64,000 nt of DNA from CAWUFC02 sp963921335 (GCA_963921335.3 CAWUFC020000001.1:992001-1056000), one strand, 5' to 3'. Numbered from the stretch's first letter, positions 25,571 to 35,451 are shown. Numbers and translations are program-made. The notes: generated by a model not told the origin, from the sequence alone.

Positions 25571-25601
25571 TCTATACTGGTAGGCAACAGGCTGGAATGA
25601 C

Positions 25602-28253
25602 ATGATTGAAGATACTGATCCGCAGGAAACCAGTGAATGGCTGGAGTCGCTGGATGCGGTGTTGAAGAATGAGGGCCACGAGCGGGCGCGATTCCTGCTG
25701 GAGAAGCTGTCTGAGCATGCTGCCGAAGTTGGTACTCGCTTACCCCCGGCGATAACAACACCCTTCCGTAACACCATCCCGCCCACCGCAGAGCGGCGGA
25801 TGCCGGGTGACCTGTTCATGGAGCGCCGCATTCGCTCCCTGGTGCGTTGGAATGCCCTGGCGATGGTGATGCGAGCCAATGAAAATGACGAGGGTCTCGG
25901 CGGTCATATCTCTAGCTTTTCTTCCAGTGCCACCCTGTACGACATCGGTTTTAACTACTTCTTCCGCGGCCCCGAAAACGGTGGCCTGGGTGACATGATC
26001 TTTTACCAGGGGCACAGTGCGCCAGGCATGTATGCGCGCTCTTATCTTGAGGGCCGCCTCAGTGAAGACCAGCTGGACAACTTTCGGCGCGAAGTCGATG
26101 GCAATGGCCTGTCTTCCTACCCGCACCCCTGGTTAATGCCCGATTACTGGCAGTTCCCCACCGTGAGTATGGGGCTGGGCCCCATCCAGGCGATTTATCA
26201 GGCGCATGTGATGAAGTATCAGCAGGCGCGGGGCCTTGTGGATCACGGTGATCGTCGGGTCTGGTGCTTTATGGGTGATGGCGAGTGTGATGAGCCGGAA
26301 TCTCTGGGTGCCATTTCGCTGGCCGGGCGGGAAAAACTCAACAACCTGACCTTTGTGGTGAACTGTAATCTGCAGCGGCTAGACGGTCCGGTGCGCGGCA
26401 ATGGCAAGATCATCCAGGAACTGGAAGGTGTGTTCCGGGGTGCCGGCTGGAAGGTTTACAAGGTGATCTGGGGTCGCCACTGGGATCCGCTGCTGGAAAA
26501 AGACACTACCGGTTTGCTGCAGCAGCGCATGGATGAGGTCTGCGATGGCGAGCTGCAGAACTACAAATTTAATGGCGGCGCTTACACCCGCGAGCATTTC
26601 TTCGGCAAATATCCCGAGCTGCTCGAGCTGGTACAGGATTTGTCAGACGACGACATCATGTATCTGAATCGCGGTGGTCACGATCCTTACAAGGTTTATG
26701 CGGCCTACGCCGAGGCGGTACAGAGCGAAGAGCGCCCGACCGTCGTACTGGCCATGACTGTAAAAGGTTACGGTACTGGTGAGGCGGGTGAAGCCAACAA
26801 CGAAACTCACTCACTGAAAAAGCTGGATATAGAGAGTCTAAAGGCGTTCCGCGACCGCTTTGCGATTCCGGTCAGTGACAGCGAACTCAAGAACGTACCT
26901 TACTACCGTCCTGCCCCCGATAGCCCGGAGATGCGCTATATGCGCCAGCGGCGCGACGAGTTGGGCGGCGCTATTCCCTCGCGCAATCACAGCTTTGAGC
27001 CACTGCAGGTGCCCAGCCTCGAAGACCTTTCCGGGCAATTGAAGGGCAGCGGCAAGCGTGAAGTGTCGACCACCATGTCGTTTGTGCGCACACTGTCCAC
27101 GCTGGTGAAGGACAAGAACATCGGCGCCCGGGTGGTACCGATTGTGCCGGACGAGGCACGCACCTTCGGCATGGAAGGTATGTTCCGCCAGCTCGGCATT
27201 TACTCTTCCCAGGGTCAGCTATACACGCCCCAGGATGCCGGCCAGATCATGTATTACAAGGAAGACGAGCAGGGCCAGATCATGGAGGAGGGCATTAACG
27301 AGGCAGGCGCGTTTTCTGCCTGGTTGGCCAATGCTACCTCATACTCCACCAGTGGCTACCCGATGATTCCCTTTTACATTTTTTACTCGATGTTTGGGTT
27401 TCAGCGAATTGGTGATCTGGCCTGGGCTGCGGGCGACAGTCAGGCGCGGGGCTTCCTCATTGGTGCCACCGCGGGTCGAACGACCCTGAACGGAGAAGGT
27501 TTGCAGCACCAGGATGGCCACAGCCTGTTAATGGCGGCAACGATTCCCAACTGCCTGGCCTATGACCCGGCCTATGCCTACGAACTGACGGTGATCATTC
27601 AGGACGGCCTGCGGCGTATGTTTGCTGAAGGCGAAAACAAGTTCTACTACATCACTGCCATGAACGAGAACTACCACCAGCCGGAGATGCCGCCTGGCGT
27701 GGAAGATGGCATTGTGAAAGGCATGTATCAGTTGCGTAAAAGCAGCAAGCGGCGCAAGAAGTGTGTGCAGTTGATGGGCGCAGGCACCATTCTGCGTGAG
27801 GTTGAAGCGGCGGCAGATATTCTTGAGAAGGACTACAACATCTCCGCAGACGTGTGGAGCCTGACCAGCGTCAACGAGTTGGCCCGCGAAGGTAAAGCCG
27901 CTGCTCGCTGGAATCTGCTGCACCCGGCAGAAGAGCCGCGACTGTCCTACGTAGAGGAATGTTTAAAAGATGCCAAAGGGCCTGTGATAGCTGCGACCGA
28001 TTACATCAAGGCTCACACCGACCAGATTCGCGAATTTGTGCCGGGCCAGTTCACAGTGCTGGGCACGGATGGCTATGGCCGCAGTGATACTCGCTCTCGC
28101 TTGCGCCAGTTCTTTGAGGTCAGCCGCGAGTACGTGGTGCTGGCAGCCCTGAAGGCCCTGGCCGATGAGGGCAGTATTCCACATGCGGACGTCGCAGCGG
28201 CAATGAAATCAATGGGCATCGATCCGGAAAAGATCGACCCCACAACGGTATAA
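25602..28253 (+). CDS. aceE: Pyruvate dehydrogenase E1 component, homodimeric type
   Basis: 883 aa, matching the single-chain gammaproteobacterial E1p (E. coli 887). It decarboxylates pyruvate with thiamine diphosphate and acetylates the lipoyl groups of E2. The ThDP motif is GDGECDEPESLGAISLAGREKLNNLTFVVNCNLQ (~226-260). Other markers are GHISSFSSSATLYDIGFNYFFRG (~100-123), YQGHSAPGMYARSYLEGRL and, in the C-terminal half, GLQHQDGHSLL. It is followed after 12 bp by aceF. The gene lies downstream of a conspicuous hairpin. No pdhR-type regulator gene is adjacent. Confidence 0.98.
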   Translation: MIEDTDPQETSEWLESLDAVLKNEGHERARFLLEKLSEHAAEVGTRLPPAITTPFRNTIPPTAERRMPGDLFMERRIRSLVRWNALAMVMRANENDEGLGGHISSFSSSATLYDIGFNYFFRGPENGGLGDMIFYQGHSAPGMYARSYLEGRLSEDQLDNFRREVDGNGLSSYPHPWLMPDYWQFPTVSMGLGPIQAIYQAHVMKYQQARGLVDHGDRRVWCFMGDGECDEPESLGAISLAGREKLNNLTFVVNCNLQRLDGPVRGNGKIIQELEGVFRGAGWKVYKVIWGRHWDPLLEKDTTGLLQQRMDEVCDGELQNYKFNGGAYTREHFFGKYPELLELVQDLSDDDIMYLNRGGHDPYKVYAAYAEAVQSEERPTVVLAMTVKGYGTGEAGEANNETHSLKKLDIESLKAFRDRFAIPVSDSELKNVPYYRPAPDSPEMRYMRQRRDELGGAIPSRNHSFEPLQVPSLEDLSGQLKGSGKREVSTTMSFVRTLSTLVKDKNIGARVVPIVPDEARTFGMEGMFRQLGIYSSQGQLYTPQDAGQIMYYKEDEQGQIMEEGINEAGAFSAWLANATSYSTSGYPMIPFYIFYSMFGFQRIGDLAWAAGDSQARGFLIGATAGRTTLNGEGLQHQDGHSLLMAATIPNCLAYDPAYAYELTVIIQDGLRRMFAEGENKFYYITAMNENYHQPEMPPGVEDGIVKGMYQLRKSSKRRKKCVQLMGAGTILREVEAAADILEKDYNISADVWSLTSVNELAREGKAAARWNLLHPAEEPRLSYVEECLKDAKGPVIAATDYIKAHTDQIREFVPGQFTVLGTDGYGRSDTRSRLRQFFEVSREYVVLAALKALADEGSIPHADVAAAMKSMGIDPEKIDPTTV

Positions 28254-28265
28254 GGAAAGTTTTAA

Positions 28266-29885
28266 GTGAGCCAGCAAACCCTGACAGTTCCCGATATTGG
28301 CGGCGCCGAAGATGCGGAGGTCATAGAGATCTGCGTAGCCGTTGGCGATCGCGTGGAGCTTGAGCAAAGCCTGATCGTGCTGGAATCAGATAAAGCGTCC
28401 ATGGAAGTGCCTGCTGATATGGCAGGAACCGTGGTAGATATTCTCGTTAAAGAAGGTGATGAGCTGGCAGAAGGCGCTGCCATCCTGGTGTTGGAAACAG
28501 ACTCAGGAGGTGCCGAAGTAGAGCCAGCCAATGAGCCGGTGCCGGAGGCCGCACCGGAACCTGTGCCAGAAGCTGTCGCAGAGCCGGCTGCCGCGCCAGC
28601 GCCCTCGGCTGCCATGGAGCAATCTGTGATTGTGCCTGATATAGGGACTGATGACGCCGTGGAGGTGATCGAGATTATCGCCGCCGCTGGCGACACGGTT
28701 GCCGAGGGCGATTCCCTGATTGTGCTGGAGTCCGATAAAGCTTCCATGGAGATTCCGGCACCATTTTCCGGAGCGTTACTTAGCTTGAAGGTGTCTTTGG
28801 GTGATGAGGTGCGTCAGGGTGATGTGATTGGCACCATGCAAATTACCGGTGGCGCTGCACCCGAGCCTGCGCCTGCTGCAGAGCCTGCAGCCGCCCCCGA
28901 AGCTGCCTCACCGGCAGCCAAAGCTGTGCCGGAAATAAAGCCTGCTGCGGCCGTCGATGCCAGTGCCACGCCGGTCAGTGGAGGAGATGTTTATGCCGGC
29001 CCGGCGGTACGCAAGCTGGCCCGCGAGTTTGGTGTGACTCTCGAAAACGTGTCTGGCAGCGGCCCCAAAGGTCGAATTCTCAAGGAAGACCTGCAGAATT
29101 TCGTCAAGCAGTCCTTGAGTGGCCAGGGCTCTGGTTCCGCCGGAGGCGCTGGCATTCCTCCGATTCCCGAGGTGGATTTTGCCGCCTTTGGCGAGATCGA
29201 TGTTCAGCCATTGAGCAAGATCGACAAGCTCACTGCAGAGAACATGCATCGCTCCTGGTTGAATGTGCCGCGAGTCACTCAATTTGATGAAGTGGACATC
29301 ACTGAACTGGAGGCGTTTCGCGCAGACATGAAAGCAGAAGGCGAGAAGCGCGGCGTCAAGCTCACACCACTGCCCTTCTTACTGAAGGCCGTTGCTGCTG
29401 CTCTGCAGGATAATCCGAAGTTGGGTGCCTCTCTGTCTGCCGATGGCGAAAGCCTGGTGTACAAGAAATATGTGCATATCGGCATGGCGGTGGATACCCC
29501 TGCTGGCCTGGTGGTGCCGGTGGTTCGCAACGTGGACAGCAAAAGCCTTTGGGAGCTGGCAGGGGAGACTGCAGAGCTGGCGGCAAAAGCGCGCGATCGC
29601 AAACTCAAGCCGCAGGATATGCAAGGCGCCTGTTTCAGTATCTCCAGCCTGGGGAATATTGGTGGTACCGGTTTCACGCCGATCATCAATGCACCTGAGG
29701 TGGCGATTCTCGGTGTTTCAAAACTGGCGGTGAAGCCGGTTTGGAATGGCGCCGAGTTTGAGCCCCGCAAAATGTTGCCCCTGTCTCTGGCCTACGATCA
29801 CCGCGTGGTGAATGGTGCAGACGGCGGCCGCTTTATGGCCCAGGTTAACGCGTCACTGGTCGACATTCGTCGACTCTTGCTTTAA
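28266..29885 (+). CDS. aceF: Pyruvate dehydrogenase E2, dihydrolipoamide acetyltransferase
   Basis: 539 aa. Two lipoyl domains (~3-75 and ~119-190) carry the lipoylated Lys in VLESDKASME, and each is followed by an Ala/Pro/Glu-rich linker. A peripheral-subunit-binding domain (~238-275, AGPAVRKLAREFGV...GPKGRILKEDL) and the catalytic domain (~310-539) complete it. The active site reads YDHRVVNGADGGRF; Asn replaces the more common Asp of HxxxDG, as I recall for the Azotobacter enzyme. GTG start at 28266, 12 bp after aceE. E3 (lpd) is not adjacent. The stop overlaps that of the convergent gene by 4 bp. Confidence 0.97.
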   Translation: MSQQTLTVPDIGGAEDAEVIEICVAVGDRVELEQSLIVLESDKASMEVPADMAGTVVDILVKEGDELAEGAAILVLETDSGGAEVEPANEPVPEAAPEPVPEAVAEPAAAPAPSAAMEQSVIVPDIGTDDAVEVIEIIAAAGDTVAEGDSLIVLESDKASMEIPAPFSGALLSLKVSLGDEVRQGDVIGTMQITGGAAPEPAPAAEPAAAPEAASPAAKAVPEIKPAAAVDASATPVSGGDVYAGPAVRKLAREFGVTLENVSGSGPKGRILKEDLQNFVKQSLSGQGSGSAGGAGIPPIPEVDFAAFGEIDVQPLSKIDKLTAENMHRSWLNVPRVTQFDEVDITELEAFRADMKAEGEKRGVKLTPLPFLLKAVAAALQDNPKLGASLSADGESLVYKKYVHIGMAVDTPAGLVVPVVRNVDSKSLWELAGETAELAAKARDRKLKPQDMQGACFSISSLGNIGGTGFTPIINAPEVAILGVSKLAVKPVWNGAEFEPRKMLPLSLAYDHRVVNGADGGRFMAQVNASLVDIRRLLL

Positions 29886-31045
29886 GCCCAGCCGAGTTTT
29901 CCGCGGTAGTTTTTCAGTACGGCGAGCGGGTCCTCATCGCCGTGCAGTTGGTTGAAGCTTTGGTCCGGGTAGTGGCGGTCCCGCAGTGAGTGCATAAAAC
30001 GCATGGTTCTGAATCCGTCAAACCACTGATGGAAATGCCGGAGGAATCCTTCAATATCGCTGCTCTGGCGCCGGCAGTGTTCCAGTGCTTTTTCCAGTCC
30101 CATGTCCGCCAGTATCGCTCGGCTATGCTCTGGCAAAGCACCAGGCAGCTGCATTTCACTGATGATTTGCAGTACCTGCTGAAGTTCTCGATAGCTGTGG
30201 GGGTGGTAGAACAGAGGTTCCTGCTTTGGGTTTTCATCGACCGCAAGCCGGGTGACTGCCTGACCTGTGCCAAAAGGCACGCGCTGTGAACGCCTCGCTT
30301 CCAGTCTGATCAGCGGCTCGGTCGGTTGCAGTACGTCGGTCAGCTTGGCGGCCTTGTTGAGCAGGTAAAAATCCTCGGCACCCGAGCGCTTGGGGAAGCC
30401 GCGCACGTTTTGATAGATATCGTCCCGTATCGAAATGCAGCTGCCAACGGAATGAAACCCGTAGGGAGAACCCGCCTCCCGCAAGCCCAGGACATGATCG
30501 TGCAGGCGCAGCTCATACAGCGCCATCGGTAGCGCTAACTCACCCGAGATGTCGTGCCGGAATGGGTGGCAGATCACTCCTGAATCGGTGTGGCCGAATA
30601 ATCTTGTGTTGGCCGTAAAGTAGTCCTCTGGCAGATGCGCGTCGGCATCGGTGCAGTGAATCCACTTTTCCTGGATGAGGCCCTCAGCCATCATTGCACT
30701 GGCGATGTCTGCGCCGATTTTACGAGCCAGTCCAACGCCTTCACTACTGGGTAACGGCGTGTCGCGTTCTGCCACCAGGCAACGATCAATGTTCTCAATT
30801 GTTGCGATGGCATGACGTAGCGGTTCATTGATGTGCGGGTTGGGTTCGCCAGCTGTGCGGTTCAGTACCAGGATCACCAGCAATTCCGGCCATTGCGCCA
30901 ACCATTGCTCGATAGTGGCTGCGAGAGTCGGGCTTTCGCCATAGGCCGGCACAGCAAGTACGCGTTGCAAAGGCCTCTTGATCTTCGCCCAGGTGTGAGG
31001 ATCGCGGGCTTCGGGTTCGGCGTAACGTTCCAGGTATTGCGACAT
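29882..31045 (-). CDS. Glycosyltransferase family 2-like protein
   Basis: 387 aa, no signal peptide or membrane segment. The N-terminal half has a GT-A-like arrangement: VLAVPAYGESPTLAATIEQWL (~28-48), VILVLNRTAGEPN, the DxD-like IHCTDADAHLPEDYF (~134-148) and SVGSCISIRDDIYQNVRGFPKRSGAEDFYLLNKAA (~205-240). This is typical of family 2 enzymes that move a sugar from a nucleotide donor. Acceptor and product cannot be told. It starts immediately after miaE stops (31046), so the two are probably co-transcribed, although functionally unrelated by homology. Confidence 0.75.
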   Translation of the reverse strand: MSQYLERYAEPEARDPHTWAKIKRPLQRVLAVPAYGESPTLAATIEQWLAQWPELLVILVLNRTAGEPNPHINEPLRHAIATIENIDRCLVAERDTPLPSSEGVGLARKIGADIASAMMAEGLIQEKWIHCTDADAHLPEDYFTANTRLFGHTDSGVICHPFRHDISGELALPMALYELRLHDHVLGLREAGSPYGFHSVGSCISIRDDIYQNVRGFPKRSGAEDFYLLNKAAKLTDVLQPTEPLIRLEARRSQRVPFGTGQAVTRLAVDENPKQEPLFYHPHSYRELQQVLQIISEMQLPGALPEHSRAILADMGLEKALEHCRRQSSDIEGFLRHFHQWFDGFRTMRFMHSLRDRHYPDQSFNQLHGDEDPLAVLKNYRGKLGWA

Positions 31046-31621
31046 TCAATGCAGCGCTGCGCGTATCGGTAGCTGCCGCACGATATCAGCCTCAATCTCC
31101 AGTAACTCTTGCCAGCGATCGTCGATATCTGCCTGCGGCATATAGAGGGCTGCCAGTTCCAGAAACAGCTCATAATGGCGCTGTTCGGAGCGGGTGATGG
31201 ACTGGTAAAACTTTTTCAGTGGGCCAGGTTCCAGCGCTTCGGCCACCAGGCCAAAACGCTCGGCACCGCGGGCTTCGATAATGCCGGCTACGAGCAGGCG
31301 GTCCATCAGGAACAATTCAGGACCCTGGCGAATACTCTCGCGGAAGGCAATGACATAGGGATCCTTAGTGTCTGCGGCAGTGATGAGCCCGCGCTGGTGA
31401 ATCCACTTCACGACTTCGCGGTAGTGGGTCATTTCCTCCACCGCCAGGTCGGCCATGGCGGAGACCAGCTCCACCCGATCAGGGTAATGGGAGAGCATCG
31501 ATACAGCCATGCCTGACGCTTTTTTTTCAGCTGCGGCATGGTCCAGCAAAAAGCTGTCAAAGTCTTCCAGCACAGCCTCTTGCCAGACGCTGGGGGTGTT
31601 GTAGAGCAGGGGATTGGACAT
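31046..31621 (-). CDS. miaE: tRNA-(ms2io6A)-hydroxylase
   Basis: 191 aa, usual MiaE length. It is a ferritin-like diiron monooxygenase that hydroxylates the isopentenyl side chain of ms2i6A37 in tRNA. The two iron-binding ExxH motifs are visible: LAVEEMTHYREVVKW (~65-79) and ITRSEQRHYELFLE (~142-155), with additional Glu in LDHAAAEKKASG and LVAGIIEARGAERF. It is divergent from fabV across 72 bp and is followed directly by the glycosyltransferase gene. Confidence 0.93.
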   Translation of the reverse strand: MSNPLLYNTPSVWQEAVLEDFDSFLLDHAAAEKKASGMAVSMLSHYPDRVELVSAMADLAVEEMTHYREVVKWIHQRGLITAADTKDPYVIAFRESIRQGPELFLMDRLLVAGIIEARGAERFGLVAEALEPGPLKKFYQSITRSEQRHYELFLELAALYMPQADIDDRWQELLEIEADIVRQLPIRAALH

Positions 31622-31693
31622 GGCGGCTATGTTACAATCTCGCGGCTTTTGGCCCTAGAGAAAATTAGTTTCCACGTAAGGAATTTCAGACCC

Positions 31694-32884
31694 ATGATTA
31701 TTAAGCCCAAAGTTCGTGGCTTTATGTGTATCACCACGCACCCGACTGGTTGCGAAGCCAATGTGCGCCAGCAAATCGATTATGTTCGCAGCCAGGGGCA
31801 GATTGAAAATGGGCCCAAGCGCGTGCTGGTGCTGGGTGCTTCCACGGGCTATGGCCTGGCCTCGCGAATCAGTGCAGCCTTTGGTTGCGGTGCCGGTACC
31901 ATTGGTGTGTTTTTCGAGAAAGAAGGCACCGAGCGCAAGCCTGGTACAGCCGGCTGGTATAACTCGGCGGGTTTTCACAAGTGTGCTGAAGAAGCGGGCC
32001 TCTACGCCAAATCTATCAACGGTGATGCCTTCAGCGACGAGATCAAGCAGAAGACCATTGAGCTGATCAAACAGGACATGGGTCAGGTGGACCTGGTGGT
32101 GTATTCCCTGGCAGCGCCTCGTCGTCAGCACCCGGTGACTGGTGAGGTGCACACCTCAACCCTGAAACCCATTGGTGGGCCTCTGGTGGGCCGTGGTTTG
32201 AACACCGACAAGGAGGAGATCACCGAATTCAGCCTGGATCCGGCGACCGACGAAGATATTGCAAACACCGTGGCCGTGATGGGTGGCGAAGACTGGCAAA
32301 TGTGGATCGATGCCCTCGACGGTGCAGGCGTGCTGGCAGAAGGTGCCAAAACCACGGCCTATACCTACCTGGGCGATAAGCTGACCTGGGATATCTACTG
32401 GCATGGCACCATCGGCGCTGCCAAGCAGGACCTGGATAAGCGTGTGCTCGATATTCGCGAGAAGCTCGCCGCTCGCGGTGGTGATGCCCGCGTGACTGCC
32501 CTGAAGGCTGTTGTGACTCAGGCCAGCTCGGCGATTCCTGCCATGCCACTGTATCTGTCGATTCTATTCAAGGTGATGAAGGCTGAGAGCATTCACGAGG
32601 GGTGTATAGAGCAGGTGTTCGGCCTGTTCCAAGACAGTCTCTACGGTGCCGAGCCGCATATCGATGACGATGGTCGCCTGCGCGCAGACTACAAAGAGCT
32701 GCAGCCGCATATCCAGGAGAAAGTGGAAGCGATCTGGGATGCAGTGACCACCGAGAACCTGAGCGAAATTACAGACTTCGCCGGCTACAAGCGGGAGTTC
32801 CTGCAGCTGTTTGGATTTGAAGTCGACGGTGTGGACTACGAGGCTGACGTTAATCCCCAAATCAGCATCGCGGGGCTGGTATAA
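31694..32884 (+). CDS. fabV: Enoyl-[acyl-carrier-protein] reductase FabV
   Basis: 396 aa, matching FabV (about 400). It reduces trans-2-enoyl-ACP (or -CoA) with NAD(P)H in fatty-acid elongation; it is an SDR-related monomer, triclosan-tolerant in characterised species. Motifs are MIIKPKVRGFMCITTHPTGC at the N-terminus, the dinucleotide site VLVLGASTGYGLASRI (~48-63) and the extended Tyr-x8-Lys active site in DIYWHGTIGAAKQDL (~235-249). The start is ATG 31694; the frame is open upstream over the miaE promoter without homology. The MBL gene follows after 3 bp. Confidence 0.96.
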   Translation: MIIKPKVRGFMCITTHPTGCEANVRQQIDYVRSQGQIENGPKRVLVLGASTGYGLASRISAAFGCGAGTIGVFFEKEGTERKPGTAGWYNSAGFHKCAEEAGLYAKSINGDAFSDEIKQKTIELIKQDMGQVDLVVYSLAAPRRQHPVTGEVHTSTLKPIGGPLVGRGLNTDKEEITEFSLDPATDEDIANTVAVMGGEDWQMWIDALDGAGVLAEGAKTTAYTYLGDKLTWDIYWHGTIGAAKQDLDKRVLDIREKLAARGGDARVTALKAVVTQASSAIPAMPLYLSILFKVMKAESIHEGCIEQVFGLFQDSLYGAEPHIDDDGRLRADYKELQPHIQEKVEAIWDAVTTENLSEITDFAGYKREFLQLFGFEVDGVDYEADVNPQISIAGLV

Positions 32885-32887
32885 GCC

Positions 32888-33724
32888 ATGTTTGATGCCG
32901 GCGTACCCTTCGAACTGAATTCACGGGTGCGCCGCGTGGTTGCACCCAACCCTGGCATGATGACGGGCCCGGGTACCAACACCTACCTGCTCGGACACAA
33001 TGAGGTGGCGGTTCTCGATCCTGGTCCGCTCATTGACGAACATGTTGATGCGATTCTGGCAGCTGCGGGCAAGGACAAGATTCGCTGGATTGTGGCGACC
33101 CATACCCACCCTGACCATTCTCCGGCCTGGCAACCCCTGCAGGAAGTCACCGGTGCGGAAGTGATTGGTGCCAAACCCTGGGATGACATGTTCCAGGACG
33201 ATACCTTTCAGCCCGAGCCGCCGGTGCAGCATGATGATGTGCTGCAAACATCGGAGTTCACCCTGCGCGCTCTGCACACACCTGGCCATGTCGGCAATCA
33301 CTTCTGCTTCCTGTTGGAAGAGGAGGGCATGTTGTTTACCGGTGATCACATCATGCAGGGTTCAACGGTCGTGATCGTACCCCCCTCTGGGGATATGAAG
33401 GCTTACATCGATTCACTTAATCTGCTGCTCGACTACCCGCTCAGGACTATGGCGCCGGGCCACGGTAGCGTGATCGAGGACCCGGTGGGCGCGGTAGAGT
33501 GGTTGGTGGATCATCGCCTCAAGCGTGAGGCCAAAGTAATGAGTGACCTTCAACAGCTCGGTGCCTGCGATCTGGATCAGTTGGTGCTGGTGGTTTACGA
33601 CGATGTTGATAGTGACCGCCACGAGATGGCCAAGCTATCGATGACGGCCCACTTGATCAAGCTTGAGCAGGAGGGCAGGGCGACCCGTTTAGCCGAGGAC
33701 CGCTGGGAACCCCTCAGCGCATGA
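32888..33724 (+). CDS. Metallo-beta-lactamase-fold hydrolase (LACTB2-like)
   Basis: 278 aa. The fold is shown by ATHTHPDHSPAW (HxHxDH, ~75-86), LHTPGHVGNHFCFLL (~133-147), FTGDHIMQGSTVVI (~154-167) and PGHGSVIEDP (~194-203). A C-terminal helical part (~215-278) resembles the winged-helix tail of the LACTB2-like group. GPGTNTYLLG near the N-terminus is typical of that group. The likely activity is a hydrolase or nuclease, with the substrate not inferable. It directly follows fabV (3 bp). Confidence 0.88.
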   Translation: MFDAGVPFELNSRVRRVVAPNPGMMTGPGTNTYLLGHNEVAVLDPGPLIDEHVDAILAAAGKDKIRWIVATHTHPDHSPAWQPLQEVTGAEVIGAKPWDDMFQDDTFQPEPPVQHDDVLQTSEFTLRALHTPGHVGNHFCFLLEEEGMLFTGDHIMQGSTVVIVPPSGDMKAYIDSLNLLLDYPLRTMAPGHGSVIEDPVGAVEWLVDHRLKREAKVMSDLQQLGACDLDQLVLVVYDDVDSDRHEMAKLSMTAHLIKLEQEGRATRLAEDRWEPLSA

Positions 33725-33782
33725 CGTTGGTGTCCGCCCGGTTTTAGACAGTAACGAATAAAAGTAATAACTGGAGTAATCA

Positions 33783-35411
33783 ATGAACGGTTTGATGATG
33801 GACCAGCCACTGCTGGTTAAATCCATTGTGGCGCATGCCGAAAAAGTGAACCCCAACGTGGAGATTGTATCGGTGACGGCTGACAATCCCCGCCATCGCT
33901 ATACCTACACAGAGGCGTTTGCCCGCGCGCGCAAGCTGGCTAATGTCTTGGCAGGCTGGGGTCTGTCGCAGGGGGACCGGATCGCCACCCTGTGCTGGAA
34001 TGACTACCGCCATCTGGAGGCCTACTTTGGTATTTGCTGTAGTGGTTATGTGATTCACACCATCAATCCGCGCCTGTTCCCAGAACAGATTGAGTACATC
34101 ATCAATCACGCCGAAGACCAGTACGTCTTCATCGATCGCGACTTTATCAAGATTGCAGAAGGCGTAGCGGACAAATGCCCCGGTGTAAAAGGCTGGGTGG
34201 TGATGACTGACGCTGAGCACATGCCGGAAACCAGCCTGGATAACGTGCTGTGTTACGAGGACCTGATTGCTCCAGCCAGTGAGCAGTTCGAGTATCCCGA
34301 CCTGGATGAAAACGCCGCCTGTGCCCTGTGTTACACCTCGGGTACCACCGGTAACCCCAAGGGTGTGCTCTACGCCCATCGCTCGACCATACTGCATACC
34401 ATGGCCTCGATGATGCCCGATGCCCTGGGTGTCAGTAGCAAAGATGTGGTGCTGCCGATTGTGCCTATGTTTCACGTCAATGCCTGGGGCTTGCCGTACT
34501 CCTGCCCCATGTCTGGCGCCAAGATTGTATTCCCGGGTTCCAAGATGGGCGATGGTGCCGAGCTGACCAAACTGATCAATGAAGAGAAAGTGACCATGTC
34601 CGCCGGTGTGCCTACCGTCTGGCTGGGTTTGCAGGCGCATTTGCGTGAAAGCGGTGAGACCATTGAAAGCCTGGAACGCATTATCGTGGGCGGTGCGGCC
34701 TGCCCGCTATCGGTGATGCAGGAGTTCGACAAGTACGGTGTGGAATCCCGGGTCGGCTGGGGTATGACCGAGATGAGTCCGCTGGGTACCGTGAATGCAG
34801 CAACCCCGGAAACCCTGGCTATGTCTGCCGAGGAGCAGGATGTTATGCGGCTCAAGGCTGGTCGGATTATTTTCGGTGTGGACTGTAAGATCACCGATGA
34901 CGATGGCAGTGAGCTGCCCTGGGATGGCGAGGCCTTTGGGTCTCTCAAGGTGCGCGGTCCATGGGTGTGCAGCAACTATTACAAGCTCGAAGGTTCTGAT
35001 GCCCATGCCGAGGATGGCTGGTTTGAAACCGGCGACGTGGCCACCATTGATGCCCAGGGCTATGTCACTATCACTGACCGCACCAAAGATGTGATCAAGT
35101 CCGGCGGCGAGTGGATCAGTTCCATCGATGTAGAGAATGCGGCGGTTGGGCATCCCCAGGTAGCGGAGGCAGCCGTGATTGGTCGCTTCCACCCCAAGTG
35201 GAGCGAGCGCCCTCTGTTGATCCTGGTTCGCGACAAGGGTGCAGACGCTCTCACCGGGGAGGAGGTGTTGAAATTCCTGGAGGGCAAAATCGCCAAGTGG
35301 TGGATTCCCGAGGGTGTGGAGTTCATCGATGAGTTGCCGCATACCGCCACTGGCAAGATCCAGAAGGTCAAACTGCGCGAAATTTACGCCGACTACGAGT
35401 TTCCTGGCTAA
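33783..35411 (+). CDS. Fatty acyl-CoA ligase, AlkK/medium-chain type
   Basis: 542 aa, ANL superfamily. AMP-binding P-loop YTSGTTGNPKGVLYAHRS (~182-199), A5 motif GWGMTEMSPLGTVNA (~323-337), WFETGDVATIDAQGYVTITDRTKDVIKSGGEW (~415-446) and the catalytic Lys in PHTATGKIQKVKLRE (~519-533). Overall it resembles AlkK-type medium/long-chain ligases. It makes acyl-CoA from a free acid, ATP and CoA. The Shine-Dalgarno is CTGGAG, 7 nt before the ATG. It ends before a REP-like hairpin and a strong terminator, so it is transcriptionally separate from the steroid cluster. Confidence 0.92.
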   Translation: MNGLMMDQPLLVKSIVAHAEKVNPNVEIVSVTADNPRHRYTYTEAFARARKLANVLAGWGLSQGDRIATLCWNDYRHLEAYFGICCSGYVIHTINPRLFPEQIEYIINHAEDQYVFIDRDFIKIAEGVADKCPGVKGWVVMTDAEHMPETSLDNVLCYEDLIAPASEQFEYPDLDENAACALCYTSGTTGNPKGVLYAHRSTILHTMASMMPDALGVSSKDVVLPIVPMFHVNAWGLPYSCPMSGAKIVFPGSKMGDGAELTKLINEEKVTMSAGVPTVWLGLQAHLRESGETIESLERIIVGGAACPLSVMQEFDKYGVESRVGWGMTEMSPLGTVNAATPETLAMSAEEQDVMRLKAGRIIFGVDCKITDDDGSELPWDGEAFGSLKVRGPWVCSNYYKLEGSDAHAEDGWFETGDVATIDAQGYVTITDRTKDVIKSGGEWISSIDVENAAVGHPQVAEAAVIGRFHPKWSERPLLILVRDKGADALTGEEVLKFLEGKIAKWWIPEGVEFIDELPHTATGKIQKVKLREIYADYEFPG

Positions 35412-35414
35412 ATC

Positions 35415-35451
35415 GGGGTGTCAGTGCGGGGTCAGACCCCGTACTGACCCC
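35415..35451. repeat. REP-like GGGGTCAGA...TGACCCC palindromic element
   Basis: The core CGGGGTCAGACCCCG (35427-35441) is a perfect dyad; the flanking TCAGT and ACTGA, then GGGG and CCCC, extend the stem with small bulges. A related element is at 51005-51052. GGGGTCAG-type palindromes are common dispersed repeats in gammaproteobacteria. Confidence 0.6.

Noticed and set aside
31610..31640. fabV promoter (TTGGAC ... TACAAT)
   Set aside because: Spacing between the two hexamers is about 13 nt, too short for a sigma-70 promoter.
33780..34640. 286-codon minus-strand frame opposite the acyl-CoA ligase
   Set aside because: His/Gly-rich antisense translation of a strongly conserved ANL ligase; no start signal.
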